Part shown: positions 49,104 through 57,895 of the stretch, one piece after another
Layout: each line of letters opens with the position of its first letter
How positions within the stretch are numbered: the first letter of the stretch is position 1
NCBI GenBank assembly: GCA_001794055.1
Contig: MGJB01000017.1
Coordinates: 50,161-114,160, forward strand
Direction: 5' to 3'
Length of the DNA: 64,000 bases
Source: Candidatus Yanofskybacteria bacterium RIFCSPHIGHO2_01_FULL_41_26
GTDB lineage: Bacteria; Patescibacteria; Paceibacteria; 2-02-FULL-40-12; GWA2-44-9
Position numbers and translations under genes: made by a program
Notes under the pieces: generated by a model
Told to the model about the DNA's origin: nothing
What the model saw: only the letters and a program-made list of their open reading frames with translations
Databases searched by the model: none

Positions 49104-49572
49104 TATAACAGATCAAAACAAAGAGAAAATAACTGCGATGATCAAAAAGATCATCGGTTTTATGAACCTTGACTGCCAGGTGGAGATACAGGAGAAAAGC
49201 GATTCAGAATCAAAAGTAACAATGATTTCTGTGTATACTCCGGATAACGTCAGGTTTATTATCGGAAAGAACGGTCAAAATCTGAAAGCTTTCGAGCATC
49301 TGATTAGAGCTATGCTTTTGAAGAATAATGACGGTCAGAGTATTATTGTAGATGTTAATGATTATAAAAAGTCCCGGGCATCTTTTGTGGTTGACGCCGC
49401 CAAACAGGCGGTGTCCCGGGTAAGAAATACCCAAAAAACGGAAGTCCTTGCTCCAATGTCGGCCTACGAGAGACGAATCGTCCATATGGAACTTGCGTCA
49501 TATCCCGATGTGGCTACCGAAAGCATCGGCGATGAACCCCAAAGAAGAATTGTCATCAAACCGTATCCATAA
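49096..49572 (+). CDS. jag: KH-R3H RNA-binding protein Jag/KhpB
   Basis: 158 aa from GTG 49096, overlapping yidC by 8 bp. A KH domain (VRFIIGKNGQNLKAFEHLIR, with the GxxG loop) and a C-terminal R3H domain (SAYERRIVHMELASYPDV...SIGDEPQRRIVI). The N-terminal Jag domain is reduced. It binds RNA; in Firmicutes KhpB affects cell elongation and sRNA-type regulation. Confidence 0.93.
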   Translation: MDNITDQNKEKITAMIKKIIGFMNLDCQVEIQEKSDSESKVTMISVYTPDNVRFIIGKNGQNLKAFEHLIRAMLLKNNDGQSIIVDVNDYKKSRASFVVDAAKQAVSRVRNTQKTEVLAPMSAYERRIVHMELASYPDVATESIGDEPQRRIVIKPYP

Positions 49573-49709
49573 TTCTCGCTCCCACCCCGCCCATTTCTGA
49601 CCTAACGTTCTTCTTTGGGATAAAAATGTCTCCCCCCGCTGGTTGATTGGGTTATGGGTAGTAATTGGTGATAGGAGTTCGAGTTCTTAGTACATGCCGA
49701 GGCGTCGAT

Positions 49710-49738
49710 TTGACGAATTGTTCATTTTTTGATAGTAT
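49710..49738 (+). promoter_or_regulatory. promoter of Met-leader/SAM-hydrolase-like unit
   Basis: TTGACG, 17-nt spacer, TAGTAT. The leader peptide ATG begins 6 nt after the -10, so it would be translated from a leaderless mRNA. Confidence 0.8.
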
Positions 49739-49744
49739 GTATAT

Positions 49745-49822
49745 ATGAACGTAAAAGCGCAAATAGAAATGATGATGGCAATGATGACCCTTAAAAATGA
49801 AGGCACTTTTTCTTATATTTAA
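49745..49822 (+). CDS. methionine-rich leader peptide
   Basis: 25 aa: MNVKAQIEMMMAMMTLKNEG then TFSYI. Six Met, with MMM at residues 9-11 and MM at 13-14. Its length, its stop before a terminator and its Met run match the classical amino-acid attenuator leader. It is too short for gene tracks. It is not similar to known metabolic proteins. See the terminator and gene at 49890. Confidence 0.75.
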   Translation: MNVKAQIEMMMAMMTLKNEGTFSYI

Positions 49823-49875
49823 AAGTATTACAAATAAATTGTTGGAAAAAAGGCCTTCGAAAGAAGGTCTTTTTT
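49799..49875 (+). promoter_or_regulatory. attenuator: alternative terminator/antiterminator
   Basis: Terminator: AAAAAAGGCCTTC (49846-49858), loop GAAA, right arm 49863-49875 (13 bp, one G-U), ending in six T. Antiterminator: 49799-49812 (GAAGGCACTTTTTC) can instead pair with 49845-49858, 12 pairs around a 2-nt mismatch. The two share the terminator's left arm, so they exclude one another. A ribosome at the leader stop would cover 49799-49812; one stalled at the Met run would not. Confidence 0.75.
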
Positions 49876-49889
49876 CTTTAATCAAAAAT

Positions 49890-50669
49890 ATGAACATTAC
49901 AATTATAAACGATTGCCGAGACGCAAATGCGTCTGGCAGACAAATAACAAGAGTCACATCACTTCTTGGTAGCCAAGTTTCTTTCATTGGGGTTACTAAC
50001 GATCTTGAAGCCGCTGGTAATCTTGTTGACACCCTGGATGCTCTTGAGGAAAATCCAGGAGTAGTCCTGGTAAATGTCGCTCCGAGAAACGGAAAAGCAA
50101 AAAAATGGAAAAATGGAACACCATTTGGCTATTTTTGGCACAAAAAGATCCTCATACTATCAAGTATTGATGGTTTTACACTTTCGCTTGTTAAAAAATT
50201 AGAACTTACTAAGTTCATTAATGTTCTTGAAGTGCCAAGAACGTTAGACCAACTTATCGCTTACGGCGTATTGTCGAAAAAACTTAAAAATTCAATTGCG
50301 AGAACACAATTCAGGAGTTACGAATTTCTTCCTCGGGTAGCGGCTTTTCTGGTTCAAGGTAAAAAGTTACAAAGTACTAAATTAAATATCAAAAACATAC
50401 CAGATATGCCATTAGCGATCTGGTGGATTGATAATTTTGGTAATTGCAAAACCACTCTTCTCTCTGAAGACATGAAGTATAAAATTTATTTTTCGGAAAA
50501 ATTTAATGCTTTAACTCATCTCCCGAGATTAAAAGATGTGCCAAACGAAACAGCTGCAATTATCACAGGAAGCTCCGGACTAGGCGAAAAGCGTTTTCTG
50601 GAGATTGTGGTTCAGGGTGGGAGTGCAGCAAAGAAATTGAATATTTCTGTAGGAGAGCTCAATGTTTAG
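49890..50669 (+). CDS. SAM hydroxide adenosyltransferase-fold protein (DUF62-like), divergent
   Basis: 259 aa from MNITIINDCRDANAS at 49890; an earlier in-frame ATG at 49797 would translate through the terminator and is rejected. The C-terminal domain matches DUF62 closely: WWIDNFGNCKTTLL and FLEIVVQGGSAAKKLNISVGEL. In the N-terminal domain VLVNVAPRNG stands where active hydrolases have V..VDPGVG, and SYEFLP where they have FHGRD, so the expected catalytic Asp and His are missing. Active relatives hydrolyse S-adenosylmethionine to adenosine and methionine. Substrate here is uncertain; the Met attenuator upstream supports a methionine/SAM link. Confidence 0.75.
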   Translation: MNITIINDCRDANASGRQITRVTSLLGSQVSFIGVTNDLEAAGNLVDTLDALEENPGVVLVNVAPRNGKAKKWKNGTPFGYFWHKKILILSSIDGFTLSLVKKLELTKFINVLEVPRTLDQLIAYGVLSKKLKNSIARTQFRSYEFLPRVAAFLVQGKKLQSTKLNIKNIPDMPLAIWWIDNFGNCKTTLLSEDMKYKIYFSEKFNALTHLPRLKDVPNETAAIITGSSGLGEKRFLEIVVQGGSAAKKLNISVGELNV

Positions 50670-50687
50670 ATTTTAAACACTTAATTA

Positions 50688-51773
50688 TTATTTCTTCAGC
50701 ACATAGAGTTTATTGTCCAAAGCATTGAGAATGACGACATGGTCGTCTAAATCGGAAAGGAAGAGTTCTGATATGTTTAATTTCTGGGCTGGCGAAGAAA
50801 TAAGTTTTTTGGTTCCGTCCAGACCGATTTCGTAGATTTCATCTCCCGAAGATGATGGCCTAGATACCCCGCAAACTACGATTTTTCCGTCCATCTCCCA
50901 ATCACATTTTGATGCATTAGTAGCTACTTCAAGTGAAGTTTCAGATTCAGAAGAAATATCTTTATAAAACAATTCAGTTCCCAATTCCGTTTTTTGTGAA
51001 AACAATATTCGGGAGCCGTCCCTTGACCACTTGACCTCAAGTCCGTCTTTCGAGTTCAGTATTTTTTTAATCTCTCCAGCCATAGACAAGCTATATAATT
51101 CGGACCCATTCTTGGCGCCTGTTTTAAAATAGATTAAATCTTCCGATGACCAGTAAACCTCCGCATTTTCCAAACGGCTCGATAAGATTTTTTTGAAAGA
51201 ACTTCCGTCAGGTTGTGATATGAAAAAACCCTGCGAGCCGTCTTTACTTCCAAAATAAGTGATCCGGCTTCCGTCCGGAGAAAAGGCAAGAGATTTAATA
51301 GCAGTTCCGAGATTGACAGAAGTTTTTGTCTTGTAGTTATAGTATCTGTAATAATCTCCGCTTGGATGATAAAAAAGTGAGATGACCTCTTTTCTTGACG
51401 GTGACCAAGAAGTTTTTATCAGATTCGGCAGAGCAACTTCAGAGACCAGTTTCTCTTGCACGTCTCTTGTTGTGGTCTCAAAAACCCGACCCGTGTCTTT
51501 CTCGTAATAAATTACGCTGTCTTTATCTTTGGATAAGACCGGCGAAGCGACACTCCTCGGGCTTAAAAGCCTCAAGTCTTCTTGTCCCCTAAGCAAGGCT
51601 TCGGGGCCGGGGTGATTACTAGAAGTTTGGTCGCTGAATTTGTCCAGGATATTACCGGTCGATGTCGATTCGGGGCTTTTGTAAAAATCATTTTGACTTA
51701 TTAAATATCCGGCTAAAAAAGCGGTAAAAGTTATAGATAGGACAGTTAGGGTGGTTAAAAGTTTTTGATTCAT
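50688..51773 (-). CDS. membrane-anchored TolB-like beta-propeller protein
   Basis: 361 aa. One N-terminal transmembrane helix (TTLTVLSITFTAFLAGYLI), then repeated WD40/TolB-type blades: IKSLAFSPDGSRITYFGSKDGSQ, VKWSRDGSRILFSQKTELGTE and related. It is probably an extracytoplasmic scaffold or binding protein. It lies at the 3' end of the secretion cluster on the same strand. Confidence 0.8.
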   Translation of the reverse strand: MNQKLLTTLTVLSITFTAFLAGYLISQNDFYKSPESTSTGNILDKFSDQTSSNHPGPEALLRGQEDLRLLSPRSVASPVLSKDKDSVIYYEKDTGRVFETTTRDVQEKLVSEVALPNLIKTSWSPSRKEVISLFYHPSGDYYRYYNYKTKTSVNLGTAIKSLAFSPDGSRITYFGSKDGSQGFFISQPDGSSFKKILSSRLENAEVYWSSEDLIYFKTGAKNGSELYSLSMAGEIKKILNSKDGLEVKWSRDGSRILFSQKTELGTELFYKDISSESETSLEVATNASKCDWEMDGKIVVCGVSRPSSSGDEIYEIGLDGTKKLISSPAQKLNISELFLSDLDDHVVILNALDNKLYVLKK

Positions 51774-51790
51774 TTCTTATTCTTATTCTA

Positions 51791-52426
51791 CTATGTATTT
51801 TGTAATTCTGGAATCTGCTCGGCTATTTCTCCAGCGGTTTCTCTGGCATTCTGGTAGGATTTTTTTTCGTCGCGATAGCTTAAATAAATACCCAACAAAA
51901 CCCATGGGAACACCGCTAAAAAAGGTATAAGGTTGGCCACTCCTGCTGATGCGAATTTGAATAAGGGATTTCTTCTTACTAGACGGGAGCTAATTCTAAT
52001 GCGAGCGGCAAAACGTTTAGTTCCAAAGCGTCTTGCTATCTTAGCCGCCTGAAATGCTCGTCTTTCAATGTGGGCAAGATTGGCAGTGACTGCCTCAACC
52101 ATTTCTTCTGCTTTGCCCGCATAGTCACCGGCTCTTTTTTGTTTTGTATTGGTAAACCAGAAAATCAAGAAAATAACGAATGTTAGAAACAGAGCAACTG
52201 GCTTACTGACCACTATACCGATGCCTATCAGATCTAAAAAGTCAGTACTTTCGGTTATTAATCCAAGAAGAGAAACAATACTATACTTAGCATAAGAAGG
52301 GTGGCCATACTTGGCACCCTCATTGTGGAAATCAATAAGCTGTTGTTCTGTTTGATAATATTCCCTTTGGTCGGCTAATTGATTCGCAATATCTTCATCT
52401 CCTAATTCTTCTTCAAATTCAGGCAT
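51791..52426 (-). CDS. membrane protein of secretion cluster, unknown
   Basis: 211 aa. An acidic N-terminus (MPEFEEELGDEDIANQLADQ), about four hydrophobic segments (45-65, 75-92, 160-178) and a central basic helix (RRAFQAAKIARRFGTKRFAARIRISS). Not recognised. Located between VirB4 and the propeller gene, so probably part of the machine. Confidence 0.65.
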   Translation of the reverse strand: MPEFEEELGDEDIANQLADQREYYQTEQQLIDFHNEGAKYGHPSYAKYSIVSLLGLITESTDFLDLIGIGIVVSKPVALFLTFVIFLIFWFTNTKQKRAGDYAGKAEEMVEAVTANLAHIERRAFQAAKIARRFGTKRFAARIRISSRLVRRNPLFKFASAGVANLIPFLAVFPWVLLGIYLSYRDEKKSYQNARETAGEIAEQIPELQNT

Positions 52427-52449
52427 TGTCGTTGGTCGTAAGTTGTTGG

Positions 52450-54192
52450 TTACCCTCTTAGTTTAGCCCACTCTTCTTTGGCCTTCTCTATCTCAAGTAT
52501 CTGGCGTGGGTCAGAAGTAATTATCTGGTCTTCAGCGTAAGAAGCAACAACGCGGATGCCGATATGGTTTTGTCCTAAAAAGAATAATCCAAAACCTACA
52601 CGCGCTTCCAGTAGGTAGTATTTTTCGGCATCAGTAAGGTTGAATGTCTGTTTGACCACCTCAATTGATGATGGCGACTGTTTCATAAGGACTTGAATAG
52701 AAGAGTTGCTTAAGATTGTTTTTCCTTGAGGCGATGCCAAAAAATCAGGAATATCTTGAGAGATTGTAATAAGTCCGGCATAGTATTTTCTGGCCCTTTT
52801 GGCAATATTTGAAAGGAAGTTGGCTCCTAACTCATATTTCATTAGCCACCAGGCTTCATCAACGACAAGAATGCGCTGCTTAAGTGTCCTTCTGATAGTT
52901 ACCCACATAAAATTCAAGATCAGATACATGGCTATTGGTCTTAATTCCTCCTCCATTTCTCTGATGCTGAATACAACGATCCGGTTGTCTAAAGAGACGT
53001 TGGTGGGCTTGTTTAAAAATCCGGCGAATGTTCCTTGGGTGTATTTTTTTAGTCTTATAGCCATCGATTCTGCCCCAGTAAGACCTTCCATTATATTTTG
53101 GAGATCAGAAAGCAAGGGAGGTGCTAATTTAGAGAAATCTAATTCTGGAGTTATGTCTTTGATGGCGTATGTTTGAATTAGCGCTTCATCCAATATTGCG
53201 GCTTCTTCGGGAGTTAGTTCGCCGAGGATAAGTCGCAAAAGCCCAGTTAGGTCTAGAATATGGGATTTGAAAACATCCGCTGGCGACTCGTCAGGTTTTG
53301 GTATTGGAAGGTCAAATGGATTGATGTGCTGGTCGGAATTGACCGAAATTTTTATTGAGGAACCTCCGATAGTGTCTGAAAGGTACTTATATTCGTTTTC
53401 AGGATCAATAATCAAAACTTGAGTGCCAAAAATTAAACTTCGTAATATTTCGAGCTTTACAGTATAGCTTTTCCCCCCGCCGGATTTGCCAAATACAACG
53501 GAGTTGTAGTTTTCAAGTTGAAATCTGTCAAAAAGCACCAGCGAATTGTTGTGAGTGTTTATGCCATAAAGAATTCCCGAGTCGGAGGTCAGGTCGAAAG
53601 AAACGAATGGAAACAAGGAAGAAAGTGGTTCGGTGTTTAAAGAAGTATGAACATTGAGATGGTCGTCGTTGATGGGTAGAGTGGAATTGAAACCCTCACT
53701 CATTCTGAAAATAGCCGGTTTTGGAAAAACCAATTGATACTCAAGCAGCCCCTTAATTTTGTTTTCGGTTTCATCCAGTTCTTTTAAGCTGTTTTCGTAA
53801 ATAGTTATATAAACTCCCAGTTCAAAAAACTTGTCGGTTCCCTGTTGAAGCTTGTCTCTAAGCGTTTCAATATCCTGAATACCTGTTTCCAGCATTGGAT
53901 CCCGAACCTTGCCCCTAGAAGCCTCTTCCATGGCTTGTGATTCAAGCCGAGCCAGCTGATCTCTTAATTGTTTTAAAACCGTAGCGGTATTTTTGGGGAG
54001 AATAAACACAGAAATATCCAAAACCCGATCGAGGTTTATTATCGGCGAGAACCAGTTGGTTTGAAGGTAGCGCGGATAGGTCGCAAGAAATATTGTGCGG
54101 GCGTATTTATCGCCTATCTGAAAATAGTTGGGTGAAACACTGAAAGCCGAAGGGGCAAATAATTCGTCTAATTTTTTTGGCTGCTCGTTCAT
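52450..54192 (-). CDS. VirB4-type conjugation/secretion ATPase
   Basis: 580 aa. AAA+ motor: Walker A VVFGKSGGGKSYTVKLE (about 236-252), Walker B RILVVDEAWWLMKYE (about 442-456), and HerA-like VISQDIPDFL. The VirB4 N-terminal domain is only partly present here; the rest is in the separate upstream gene at 54189. It powers type IV secretion or pilus assembly. Overlap with the upstream gene is ATGA. Confidence 0.92.
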   Translation of the reverse strand: MNEQPKKLDELFAPSAFSVSPNYFQIGDKYARTIFLATYPRYLQTNWFSPIINLDRVLDISVFILPKNTATVLKQLRDQLARLESQAMEEASRGKVRDPMLETGIQDIETLRDKLQQGTDKFFELGVYITIYENSLKELDETENKIKGLLEYQLVFPKPAIFRMSEGFNSTLPINDDHLNVHTSLNTEPLSSLFPFVSFDLTSDSGILYGINTHNNSLVLFDRFQLENYNSVVFGKSGGGKSYTVKLEILRSLIFGTQVLIIDPENEYKYLSDTIGGSSIKISVNSDQHINPFDLPIPKPDESPADVFKSHILDLTGLLRLILGELTPEEAAILDEALIQTYAIKDITPELDFSKLAPPLLSDLQNIMEGLTGAESMAIRLKKYTQGTFAGFLNKPTNVSLDNRIVVFSIREMEEELRPIAMYLILNFMWVTIRRTLKQRILVVDEAWWLMKYELGANFLSNIAKRARKYYAGLITISQDIPDFLASPQGKTILSNSSIQVLMKQSPSSIEVVKQTFNLTDAEKYYLLEARVGFGLFFLGQNHIGIRVVASYAEDQIITSDPRQILEIEKAKEEWAKLRG

Positions 54193-54839
54193 TGTTGTTG
54201 GTTGTTGGTCGCAGGTTGTTGGCTCATCTTATTTCCAGGGTTATATAATCCGTAAAAAAGATTCATCAGGTCGTCTTCTTTAAGGGTTTTTGCTTTAAGT
54301 CCCATTCCGACCAAGCCGTCGAAAATCAGTTCTGTTCTTTGAAGGAGCTGACTCTTGTAAGTTTCCAATTGTTCCGGTGTCAATTCTTTCACGACCGTCG
54401 ACGGTTTAAAAATGCTTTTAACACTCTGCATCACCCCTGATTTCGACGGTGCTTCAAAAACATAAAACGGCACGATGATATAGAATTTTTTCGACATAAT
54501 ATTGGAAAGATCAGAAAGTTCGGTAATAAATTTGGAATATTCCTCCGCTTGTATTTTTAGAAGTTCGTTGGCCAGGGTATTAAAAGATTGGTCAATCAGT
54601 TTGAGATATTCGTCTATGTTTAGTTTTCGGGAATGGATCACTATCTGAAGCGGGAAGTCTATTGAATTTACAAAACGCTGAAAATTCTGAAGGATTGCAA
54701 TTTGCTCTCCTTCCGACCGGAGTTCAAAATTTATTGCCGATACTTCAATTACGGACCTTAAAGACCCGTTCTTTAGGAGAACGATGTTATCCATTATATT
54801 TGCTATCTCCACTAATTGTTTGGTGGAAACTACGGCCAT
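54189..54839 (-). CDS. VirB4 N-terminal-like protein
   Basis: 216 aa. VVSTKQLVEIANIMDNIVLLKNGSLRSVIEV followed by FELRSEGEQIAILQNFQRFVNS resembles the N-terminal part of TraC/VirB4 proteins (the domain that precedes the ATPase). The C-terminal tail (NPGNKMSQQPATNNQQQ) is low-complexity. Coupled by a 4-bp overlap to the ATPase gene, so VirB4 appears split into two subunits. Confidence 0.75.
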   Translation of the reverse strand: MAVVSTKQLVEIANIMDNIVLLKNGSLRSVIEVSAINFELRSEGEQIAILQNFQRFVNSIDFPLQIVIHSRKLNIDEYLKLIDQSFNTLANELLKIQAEEYSKFITELSDLSNIMSKKFYIIVPFYVFEAPSKSGVMQSVKSIFKPSTVVKELTPEQLETYKSQLLQRTELIFDGLVGMGLKAKTLKEDDLMNLFYGLYNPGNKMSQQPATNNQQQ

Positions 54840-54840
54840 T

Positions 54841-55146
54841 TTATTTTATATAATCTTTAATATTTTCGGACTCTTTTTGAAATACGTATTTTTTGGGATT
54901 TGTTAAATAAGAAATACCATAGCTGGCATAAACAATGAGAGGGACACCGTCTATTTTTAAGAAAGCTAAAGCCAAGAAAATCCCGACTATGGGTATCGCA
55001 AAGATAAAAAACAAAGCGCCCCTAACCACCATGTAAAGCAAGAACACAAAAGCCGTTCCGCCTGCAATCCACAAAAACTGCTGGAGCGTGAAAGGCCCCA
55101 CGATCTTAGTCTCTGTCTCAATGAATTGTGGCAGTTGAAAGCGCAT
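54841..55146 (-). CDS. PrgI family membrane protein
   Basis: 101 aa. RFQLPQFIETETKIVGPFTLQQFLWIAGG and PIVGIFLALAFLKIDGVPL are the PrgI signatures; two or three membrane helices. PrgI proteins are VirB3-like partners of VirB4 in Gram-positive and CPR type IV systems. Confidence 0.9.
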   Translation of the reverse strand: MRFQLPQFIETETKIVGPFTLQQFLWIAGGTAFVFLLYMVVRGALFFIFAIPIVGIFLALAFLKIDGVPLIVYASYGISYLTNPKKYVFQKESENIKDYIK

Positions 55147-55674
55147 TTATTTATTTCTTAAGTCAACTATATTGTTTCTATTTATGTCGGGTCCTATTTT
55201 TAGATCGGGTTTTTCGGATGGTTTTGGAATCTGGGGTTGTGGAGGCATGGTCGGCCTATCTGCTCTTTCAGGGGTTCTCGCGGTTTGTAATTTTTTGATG
55301 TCTTCAATCGCCGAACTCAAGAGATCATTTGCGATTTTATTTGCAATTTGTATCGACGCATTTTGGCCGAGATTTAATTTTGATGATATTAAATCAGACA
55401 TTGAATTTAAGGGGGCATCTCCTAGAAGAATGTCACGAATTATTCTAGTAAGCTCTGTTATTTGTCCTCTGGTTAAATTAAAACTTAATCCAAGCCCTTC
55501 TTCAATAAACTCCGCTGTTGATGAATCCATCAGGACGTCTTTGATAGATTCAGACAGGGAAAGGACCTTTTCTGTATATTCTGTAAAATAATTTTTGGGT
55601 TTGGAATCAGAAAAATCCACATTGAATGGTGTTGCATAGCCTGATTCTTCTTGTTTGTTTGAAATTTCGTCCAT
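55147..55674 (-). CDS. soluble protein of secretion cluster, unknown
   Basis: 175 aa. An all-helical middle (GLGLSFNLTRGQITELTRII, NLGQNASIQIANKIANDLLS) and a proline-rich C-terminus (TMPPQPQIPKPSEKPDLKIG). Not recognised. It abuts PrgI and could link to other cluster proteins. Confidence 0.62.
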   Translation of the reverse strand: MDEISNKQEESGYATPFNVDFSDSKPKNYFTEYTEKVLSLSESIKDVLMDSSTAEFIEEGLGLSFNLTRGQITELTRIIRDILLGDAPLNSMSDLISSKLNLGQNASIQIANKIANDLLSSAIEDIKKLQTARTPERADRPTMPPQPQIPKPSEKPDLKIGPDINRNNIVDLRNK

Positions 55675-55687
55675 GTAAGCTTGTTGT

Positions 55688-57895
55688 TTATAGTGGTGAC
55701 GTTGGCGCCGTTGGAGGAATTCTCCCCCCCGTCATAACCCCGGTAGTAGTTGGGCTACTCAATATCACCGTGTCTAATATTTCAAGTTTTTTGTCACCAC
55801 CAGCAGTATCAAGCAGGGCTCTTTCTAAGCGGTTAACATAATTTTTTCTGGCCTGGCCTTTTAATTGTGAAATATAAAGTTTCATAGCTTCTCTGAATTC
55901 TGGGCTAGTTTCCCAGGTATCCTTTTTTATGTTGGCAGTATCCTTCATGTCACCACTTTTTAGAAAACTTCCAAACACATGGGTCTTTAATTGGAATTCG
56001 TTTGCGGGTCTTACTGGGTGTGCGGGATCTGTAGTATATGCTTTTTCAAATCCATCCTCTACATCTGTTCTAAGGTCTGGGTTGCGGGCACCATCGGAGT
56101 TATAGCCCACAGCAAAGCTGGGATTTATTTTACCGATCTCCTTTAGAAATGCTTTGCCTTCTGCTGTAGTGTGACCACCAAATACACCTAATCCAGCTTC
56201 GATCTGGGGATCCTTCAGTCCAGACATAGCTTTTGTGTCAGTCTGAACATATCGAAACATCTCTCTTCTGGCGGCAACACTACCCCTTAATGATGTATAA
56301 TCGTAAGGAATCCCTGTTGTGGGATCTGTTCCTCTTTCGGCCGCTGCTATTCTTGCTAAATCAGAGCCCTTCATCTTAGAAAATTTTGAAGCACTAGCAG
56401 TTTTGGTAAAATCTTCAGCGGCGAGAGGATTTTTAGATAATTGAGTAAGGGTTGAAGTGAATGTATCGTTGTCTAATTGTCCGATCTTAGCAGCTAATTT
56501 TCTATAAGCAAATCCTCTTGGATCTGTGGCATCAAGTTGTTTGGCTCTGCTTATTATTTCTGCTTCTGTTATTTGACCGTTTTGATATTGACGTTCAAAA
56601 TCAGCGTAGTCCTTGCCAGCTCGGTCAACAAAGGCTTTTTGGTTTCTTGTCTCTGCTCCTCTAACCCCAAACCTCTGGGCGAAGCCCCCTGTTTGCTGTT
56701 CTAATCCATATTTACCTCCATATAAAACTCCGAGTTTTCCTGGCAAACCCTCCTCTTTAACTTGTTCTAATCTCTGTTGTGCGGCTCCTCCTGCTGCCGT
56801 TAATCCTAATCGTCTTGCCGCTATTCCTCGTGACCACTTGGCAATTCCTACTACCCCGGTGCCGGAGAACATAGAGGCCTTCATTGCTACTATCGTTCCC
56901 CCGATTAGGAAAACACCGGATAAAATGTAGAAGAATAAAATTTGAAGAGTAAATGAACTTCCACCGAGATGTTGATTGGCTGTTTGAGCCGCTATTTTAG
57001 AAAGCACATCGCCTTGGTTTTGTAAAAAGTAGAGTCCGAAATAAAGAAAAAATAAAAATATAGGCAGGAACATATTCCACCCGATAAAGGTACTCCACCA
57101 TTTTCTGAATGTCACCTGTCCGGCTGGAAACATGTTTAAAATCCAGGCGATCGGAGAAACAACAAGCAGGGCCCATAAGATAGGGATTCTTATTAAAGCA
57201 AACAGAAACGCTGTTAGCAGGCTGAACGCAAATGTAAAAAGAAGAACAATAGAGAAAATCAGGGTTATTATTGTTCCGAATACTGCACTGTCTAGGGTAT
57301 TAGCAACCGTATTGGCAGAAATTTGATCCGCTCTAATGGGGAGGCTGTTTACTAACCCTTGGCCCAATCGGTTGGACATGTCTCCAATAGAAACGAGAAA
57401 AGTGTTGCTTAATACTTGGGTACCTTGAATAACCATAACTCCAAGAACTAAGCTAAAATTTATAAGAAGCGCTGTTAATAGAAACCTTCCGAATAATGTC
57501 CGGGCGTTATATTTTGCTGCTCCCGGAAGGATGTCAAAGATAGTCGCAAAAGCCATCATTATAAGGGCAACAATAAAAAACATATTGGCAAAATCTCTCA
57601 TTATTTTCCAACTGCTGTCTATCACCGCCAACCCCCCTGATGGATAAACTGGTATATTGATCACATAGTAGAGGCCGGTGGCGAGTAAGGAAATAATTTT
57701 TCCGACAGATGAAAAAATAAAATAAAGAAACCAACCGAATACGGTTGTTATTGCACCCGTGGCTATAGAACCTATTCCAAACATGCCTACCGCCGCCTCG
57801 GCCGGATGAATGGGCAATAAAATCAAAATAACCGCAAAAAGAATTGCGAGGAAATATTTTTTAAATTTTCCGTGTGTCCAATTCATTTTGTTCAA
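55688..57895 (-). CDS. VirB6/TrbL-like polytopic membrane protein
   Basis: 735 aa. The N-terminal ~340 residues hold a signal-like helix and 6-8 transmembrane segments (VALIMMAFATIFDILPGAA; FAFSLLTAFLFALIRIPILWALLVVSPIAWI; TFRKWWSTFIGWNMFLPIFLFFLYF), typical of VirB6/TrbL. The C-terminal ~390 residues are soluble, helical and charged, and should be cytoplasmic or extracytoplasmic depending on helix count. It probably forms the inner-membrane channel. Overlaps the upstream gene by ATGA. Confidence 0.82.
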   Translation of the reverse strand: MNKMNWTHGKFKKYFLAILFAVILILLPIHPAEAAVGMFGIGSIATGAITTVFGWFLYFIFSSVGKIISLLATGLYYVINIPVYPSGGLAVIDSSWKIMRDFANMFFIVALIMMAFATIFDILPGAAKYNARTLFGRFLLTALLINFSLVLGVMVIQGTQVLSNTFLVSIGDMSNRLGQGLVNSLPIRADQISANTVANTLDSAVFGTIITLIFSIVLLFTFAFSLLTAFLFALIRIPILWALLVVSPIAWILNMFPAGQVTFRKWWSTFIGWNMFLPIFLFFLYFGLYFLQNQGDVLSKIAAQTANQHLGGSSFTLQILFFYILSGVFLIGGTIVAMKASMFSGTGVVGIAKWSRGIAARRLGLTAAGGAAQQRLEQVKEEGLPGKLGVLYGGKYGLEQQTGGFAQRFGVRGAETRNQKAFVDRAGKDYADFERQYQNGQITEAEIISRAKQLDATDPRGFAYRKLAAKIGQLDNDTFTSTLTQLSKNPLAAEDFTKTASASKFSKMKGSDLARIAAAERGTDPTTGIPYDYTSLRGSVAARREMFRYVQTDTKAMSGLKDPQIEAGLGVFGGHTTAEGKAFLKEIGKINPSFAVGYNSDGARNPDLRTDVEDGFEKAYTTDPAHPVRPANEFQLKTHVFGSFLKSGDMKDTANIKKDTWETSPEFREAMKLYISQLKGQARKNYVNRLERALLDTAGGDKKLEILDTVILSSPTTTGVMTGGRIPPTAPTSPL

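Noticed and set aside
49797..49889. Upstream ATG for the DUF62-like gene
   Set aside because: It would translate through a strong terminator hairpin; the homologous part starts at 49890.
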